Origin: Proteinivorax tanatarense
GTDB lineage: Bacteria; Bacillota; Proteinivoracia; Proteinivoracales; Proteinivoracaceae
Length of the DNA: 64,000 bases
Reading direction: 5' to 3'
Assembly: GCF_040267685.1 (NCBI RefSeq)
Contig: NZ_CP158367.1
Span: forward strand, 1,612,001 to 1,676,000
Each line of letters opens with the position of its first letter. The stretch's first letter is position 1. Position numbers and translations under genes: made by a program. Under the pieces are notes generated by a model, which ran no database searches, was not told the DNA's origin, and worked only from the letters and a program-made list of their open reading frames with translations. Positions 60,773 to 64,000 of the stretch are shown piece by piece.

Positions 60773-63445
60773 TTAATCCCTATAATAAACTGGTATATCA
60801 AACCTTAACTGATAGTTGTCTATCTGGTCATAAAGGTTTTTGATGAAGCTTATCTGTTTTACCGACCATCCTACATCTGTTGCATACTGATGTCTGGCAG
60901 GACTTGCTGGATTCCATTTCATCTTATAAAGTGTATCTTGTCTCCTAATAGGATGATTGACATATCTTAATGAAATCCATTCTGCACCTCCTATAACTGC
61001 CTTTTCAGGTGTATCCCAGCCTTGTCGATAAGCGTATTTTGCTCCTTCATTTATAGGATCCCTGTCAAAGGCTCTAATACCATACATATTATAAACTTTT
61101 ACAGTATCTTCTAGCATTTCAATATCATCAACTTCTTTTTCTGTATAAAGTTCTCCATCTTTTTTGCCTACAATTACCCCTTGCGCTAACTTAGATGAAC
61201 CATTTCCTGTTTCGTGTAATGCATGGGCCACAATATAAATTTCATTTATGTTGTGCTTTTTCCCAGCTTCAATAAAGGCTTTACCAGTATTGTGTAGTGT
61301 GCCTTTGTTTTCAAGAATTCTATTTAAGTCATTACTGTTTGTTCCAGATGATCCAGATAAAACCAAAAATTGAAACATCTCTCTTGGAACTTCCTTAGTT
61401 GACTTAACATGCCCTCCTGAAACCCAACCTGTAACTTCGTCAGTTGTTATTTTATACCAACCATTTTGGATTTGCTCTACTACAAAAACTTCATTGCGTG
61501 AAACTCTATCTATTATGTCACTATCAGTCGTCGGAGCTTTCCTTACATTTAAAACACTGGCGGTCACCTTAATTGTTTCTAATATGTAAGGATTGCTTTT
61601 TATAGGAGGAACTACTACCAAGTCACCCCTGACCCATCCATTTATGTCCGCTCCATGTATCTCATACCAGATATATCCATCATTTGCAAAGGTTTTATCT
61701 GTAATTGTATAATTTTCATTCCGTCGCACTCTAGCAACCCTAGGACTATTGGTATTGGGCCTTTCTCTTACATTTAGAATATCAGTGTTAACTGTTAACG
61801 TATCATTAATTGTTTTTTTATAATCTTTTTCAAAGGGTATAAAGTTATTCGTATTAAGATATTTTTTAATTTCTTCCATTGAAGCAGGTTTATTAAAGTC
61901 ATAGTAACTAACATTTCCACCATGATTTTTTTGTAAATCCAATGCTTGCTCCATTGTTAAGTTATAATAAGAATAATGGAAGAAATTATGTTGTTTAGAT
62001 ATAACATTTATTACTTCCTCAGCAACAGCTTCTGATATGGCATTATTACCTCCGATAATAAATGGTGTACCTTGAACCTCAAAAATATAGGATAAAATGT
62101 TTGAATTTATTTGATTTTGTCGAGCTAACAAAATCGGCTTCCCGGTCTGCGCCGCTAATACTGAACTGGCCAAGGCATCGGGAAAATCTTCCCCAGTTGC
62201 AACGACCACACCGTTATAGTAACCTGTGTCAAATTCCTTAGCTATCTCTAAAGAGGTTTCATAGCGGTCAGCTCCTGATATCCTATTTATTGTTACCCCC
62301 TCATTTTCAAGTTGTGTAACAACACTTTTAGAAACAGCATTTTCTCCACCTACAATTACGACATTTTTTACGTCCCACTTGGCAATCGCCTCATTTGTAG
62401 TATCGCGAAGGTGGTCTTTTGGGGTAAATAGTATAGGAACACTTTTTTTTGCAGCAACTGGTGCTATTGATAGTGCATCAGGATAGTTATTTCCCGTAGC
62501 GAGAATTATGGTATCTTCTTGGTTTTCTTTTCTTAATTCATTACCGATTTCTATAGCTGTTTCATACCTATCTCTACCACTTAATATAGTAACTTGGTAC
62601 CCTAAGGATTTAAGTTGTTTATCTACTGTAGAAGAAACAGCATTTTCACCACCTAGGATGTAAATATGATTTACACCTAACCTCTTTAATTCTTGTTTAG
62701 TCGCATCATGTAAAGAATCTTTGCCTGTTAACAAAATCGGTGCATTCATTTGATATGCCAGCGGGGCTCCAGCTAGTGCATCTGGAAAATCTTCTCCACT
62801 TGCTAATACTGCTATATCCGCTCCTAATGGCCAACCTTCTTTACTAACTTCCACAGCAGTAGTGTAGCGACAAGGACCAGATATTCTAAATTCTGATTCT
62901 TCAAAGTCAGAAAAGGCAACTATTTCATTGTACTGGTTCGTAGTGCTTGGAAATGAGTAGTCGCTTATTACCTGCTCTTCCTTTTCGATTGCATCTTCTT
63001 CGGTTGCATCTTCTTCAGTTGCATCTTCTTCAGTTGCATCTTCTTCGGTTGCATCTTCTTCGGTTGCATCTTCTTCGGTTGCACCTTCTTCAGTTGCATC
63101 TTCTTCAGCTGCATCTTCTTCGGTTGCATCTTCTTCGGTTGCATCTTCTTCGGTTGCATCTTCTTCGGTTGCATCTTCTTCGGTTGCATCTTCTTCGGTT
63201 GCATCTTCTTCGGTTGCATCTTCTTCGGTTGCATCTTCTTCGGTTGCATCTTCTTCAGCTGCATCTTCTTCAGCTGCATCTTCTGTTACAATCTTTTCGT
63301 CAGGTGCATTTTCAATAGAAAAGTTATTTTTGTTAGCCTCTATATAGCTTTTTTCTTCGTTGTCATGTGCTAAAGTTGGTAAAGAAAAAGAAAAAACCAT
63401 AACAATAGCTAGCATAAGGGCAAAAAATTTCCGTGCTTTTCTCAT
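60773..63445 (-). CDS. Secreted autolysin: acidic repeat, three CWB2, two SH3, glucosaminidase
   Basis: An 890-residue surface hydrolase. Residues 1-26 are a signal peptide; about 52-160 is an E-E-D-A-T repeat; about 190-480 are three CWB2 repeats (F-P-D-A-L-A-G, Y-I-L-G-G-E-N-A type); about 548-620 and 625-690 are SH3b domains (L-N-V-R-E-R-P-N-T and L-N-V-R-K-A-P-T-T); about 700-885 is a LytD/LytG-type N-acetylglucosaminidase with H-A-L-H-E-T-G around the catalytic Glu. It would cut wall glycan while anchored to the wall polymer. GGGGGG ribosome site, sigma-H-type promoter at 63502. Confidence 0.93.
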   Translation of the reverse strand: MRKARKFFALMLAIVMVFSFSLPTLAHDNEEKSYIEANKNNFSIENAPDEKIVTEDAAEEDAAEEDATEEDATEEDATEEDATEEDATEEDATEEDATEEDATEEDATEEDAAEEDATEEGATEEDATEEDATEEDATEEDATEEDATEEDAIEKEEQVISDYSFPSTTNQYNEIVAFSDFEESEFRISGPCRYTTAVEVSKEGWPLGADIAVLASGEDFPDALAGAPLAYQMNAPILLTGKDSLHDATKQELKRLGVNHIYILGGENAVSSTVDKQLKSLGYQVTILSGRDRYETAIEIGNELRKENQEDTIILATGNNYPDALSIAPVAAKKSVPILFTPKDHLRDTTNEAIAKWDVKNVVIVGGENAVSKSVVTQLENEGVTINRISGADRYETSLEIAKEFDTGYYNGVVVATGEDFPDALASSVLAAQTGKPILLARQNQINSNILSYIFEVQGTPFIIGGNNAISEAVAEEVINVISKQHNFFHYSYYNLTMEQALDLQKNHGGNVSYYDFNKPASMEEIKKYLNTNNFIPFEKDYKKTINDTLTVNTDILNVRERPNTNSPRVARVRRNENYTITDKTFANDGYIWYEIHGADINGWVRGDLVVVPPIKSNPYILETIKVTASVLNVRKAPTTDSDIIDRVSRNEVFVVEQIQNGWYKITTDEVTGWVSGGHVKSTKEVPREMFQFLVLSGSSGTNSNDLNRILENKGTLHNTGKAFIEAGKKHNINEIYIVAHALHETGNGSSKLAQGVIVGKKDGELYTEKEVDDIEMLEDTVKVYNMYGIRAFDRDPINEGAKYAYRQGWDTPEKAVIGGAEWISLRYVNHPIRRQDTLYKMKWNPASPARHQYATDVGWSVKQISFIKNLYDQIDNYQLRFDIPVYYRD
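62986..63285 (-). repeat. 20-copy 15-base repeat coding for E-E-D-A-T
   Basis: Twenty units of 15 bases without gaps (plus-strand unit CGGTTGCATCTTCTT), varying at only a few positions (C-A-G-T-T, C-A-G-C-T, one C-A-C-C). Because the unit has no stop in any frame, long false frames appear on both strands. In frame it codes for a strongly acidic low-complexity segment between signal peptide and wall-binding domains. Copy number can change by slippage. Confidence 0.95.
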
Positions 63446-63501
63446 TGTGACACCCCCCTTTCGTTTATAAGTTTCACACCATATTTTGCTACATCAACTT
63501 A

Positions 63502-63526
63502 ATTCGACAAAAAGTATATATTTCCT
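63502..63526 (-). promoter_or_regulatory. Sigma-H-type promoter before the autolysin
   Basis: On the minus strand AGGA (63526-63523), 17 bases, then GAAT (63505-63502), inside TTTTTGTCGAAT. Alignment with 30450 extends to TTCTT-R-AAGGA and CTTTTTGTCGAAT. The leader is about 50 bases. Confidence 0.72.
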
Positions 63527-63534
63527 TCAAGAAC

Positions 63535-63564
63535 AAAAAAAAAAGCGTTGGTCACGCTTTTTTT
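63535..63564 (-). terminator. Terminator of the partial GT4 gene
   Basis: AAAAAGCGT (63540-63548), loop TGGTC, ACGCTTTTT (63554-63562), followed on the minus strand by more T. It lies ten bases past the GT4 stop. Confidence 0.85.
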
Positions 63565-63574
63565 ACTTAGCATT

Positions 63575-64000
63575 TTAATTTTTAGATTTATTAATATGCT
63601 TATTACTTTGCTCAAATAAAAGTTTTGAGTATTCTCTGTGTAATCTTTCTACCACTAAATTTTCATCAAAATTATTAAGAATTAGTTCTATACCATTTTT
63701 CTTATACTGCTCTCTTTTACATGGTTTACCAATTAGTTCTTTTAGAGCTTCGGTCATCGCTGTAACTTCACCATAGGGAACTAAGGTTCCAGTATGTTGA
63801 TCTTTTATAATTTCCCTTGTACCTAACACGTCAGTTCCAATTACTGGAATTTGCGCTGTCATCGACTCCATAATTATGCGAGGCAACCCCTCTTTTTTTG
63901 AAGGTAGCACTACTAGCTGGGTTATTGCTAGTAACTCTGTAATATCCTCTACATACCCAACTTTCTTAATATAGTGTTGTAAGTTAAGCTGTTTAATTTT
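63575..64000 (-). CDS. Glycosyltransferase family 4, C-terminal part (runs off the window)
   Basis: The frame is open from 64000 to the stop at 63575, so about 141 C-terminal residues are seen. The donor-binding half of a GT4 is clear: G-Y-V-E-D-I-T-E-L-L, V-V-L-P-S-K-K-E-G-L-P-R-I-I-M-E-S-M (E-x7-E motif) and P-V-I-G-T-D-V-L-G-T-R-E. The first ATG in this frame (63910) is internal and not the true start. The gene ends in its own terminator just upstream of the autolysin promoter. Confidence 0.88.
   Translation of the reverse strand, partial: KIKQLNLQHYIKKVGYVEDITELLAITQLVVLPSKKEGLPRIIMESMTAQIPVIGTDVLGTREIIKDQHTGTLVPYGEVTAMTEALKELIGKPCKREQYKKNGIELILNNFDENLVVERLHREYSKLLFEQSNKHINKSKN

Noticed and set aside
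62947-63318. Two further open frames (L-R-L-H-L-L and M-Q-P-K-K repeats) over the 15-base repeat
   Set aside because: A 15-base unit without stops opens all frames; only the frame with signal peptide and known domains is real.
1-64000. tRNA, rRNA or riboswitch genes
   Set aside because: I looked for tRNA-like cloverleaf arms with T-loop sequence and for known riboswitch cores and found none that I could support.

Overview
The window is AT-rich, low-GC Bacillota DNA, most likely from an anaerobic, spore-former-type Clostridia. The evidence is the cell-wall-binding repeat 2 (CWB2) surface proteins, three promoters of sigma-H form, strong AGGAGG-type ribosome binding sites with many TTG/GTG starts, and a Clostridia-style prophage replication module. 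I could not run a search, so the genus is not assigned.

Layout. (1) 1-12256: one end of a prophage. Leftward genes encode a DUF4406-like protein, an SNF2 helicase, a VRR-NUC nuclease, a VapE-type primase/helicase, a family A DNA polymerase, DUF2815, a DUF2800 Cas4-like nuclease, small proteins, a sigma-like factor and an ArpU-like regulator. Rightward genes encode an XRE repressor, an ImmA/IrrE peptidase and a LexA-like DNA-binding domain. The switch between them is readable to the base (divergent promoters with CGAA-N7-TTCG operators), and an inverted iteron cluster beside the primase gene looks like the phage origin. (2) 12477-13355: a DUF2807 surface-type protein. (3) 13536-30474: a Wzx/Wzy-type polysaccharide locus, all leftward (galU, ugd, UDP-glucuronate 4-epimerase, flippase, polymerase, glycosyltransferases, an initiating sugar-phosphate transferase with its 4-reductase, a formyltransferase plus PIG-L deacetylase pair, and a CapD-type 4,6-dehydratase). 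It is interrupted at 27.2-28.4 kb by a 175-bp tandem repeat and a four-helix-bundle gene flanked by heptamer arrays. (4) 30.5-32.1 kb: a WYL-domain remnant and a phosphoesterase. (5) 32179-44667: a teichoic-acid-like module with two CDP-glycerol-type polymer transferases, a TagGH-like ABC exporter whose ATPase has two nucleotide-binding domains in one chain, a nucleotidyltransferase, and three ATP-grasp proteins that carry acylphosphatase domains. (6) 45396-49088: a CWB2 metallopeptidase whose leader was hit by an insertion sequence with a clean 13-bp target duplication. (7) 49695-60675: WecA, WecB, WecC, a MurJ-like flippase, a deacetylase-like protein, a CelD-like acetyltransferase and a 1027-residue fusion of polymerase, GT4 and TagA/WecG domains. 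(8) 60773-64000: a CWB2/SH3/glucosaminidase autolysin with a 20-copy acidic repeat, and a partial GT4.

How it fits together. WecA, WecB, WecC and the TagA/WecG domain form a coherent route to a ManNAc(A)-GlcNAc-PP-undecaprenol linkage unit. The CDP-glycerol transferases and TagGH exporter would build and export a polyol-phosphate polymer. The ugd/epimerase/CapD set would build a separate uronic-acid and deoxy-amino-sugar glycan. The ATP-grasp-acylphosphatase proteins resemble cyanophycin-synthetase-type amide ligases, so the best candidate for an undescribed system is an amide-decorated or peptide-bearing wall polymer made in module 5. AGGA-N17-GAAT promoters in front of three of these units suggest joint transition-phase (sigma-H) control.
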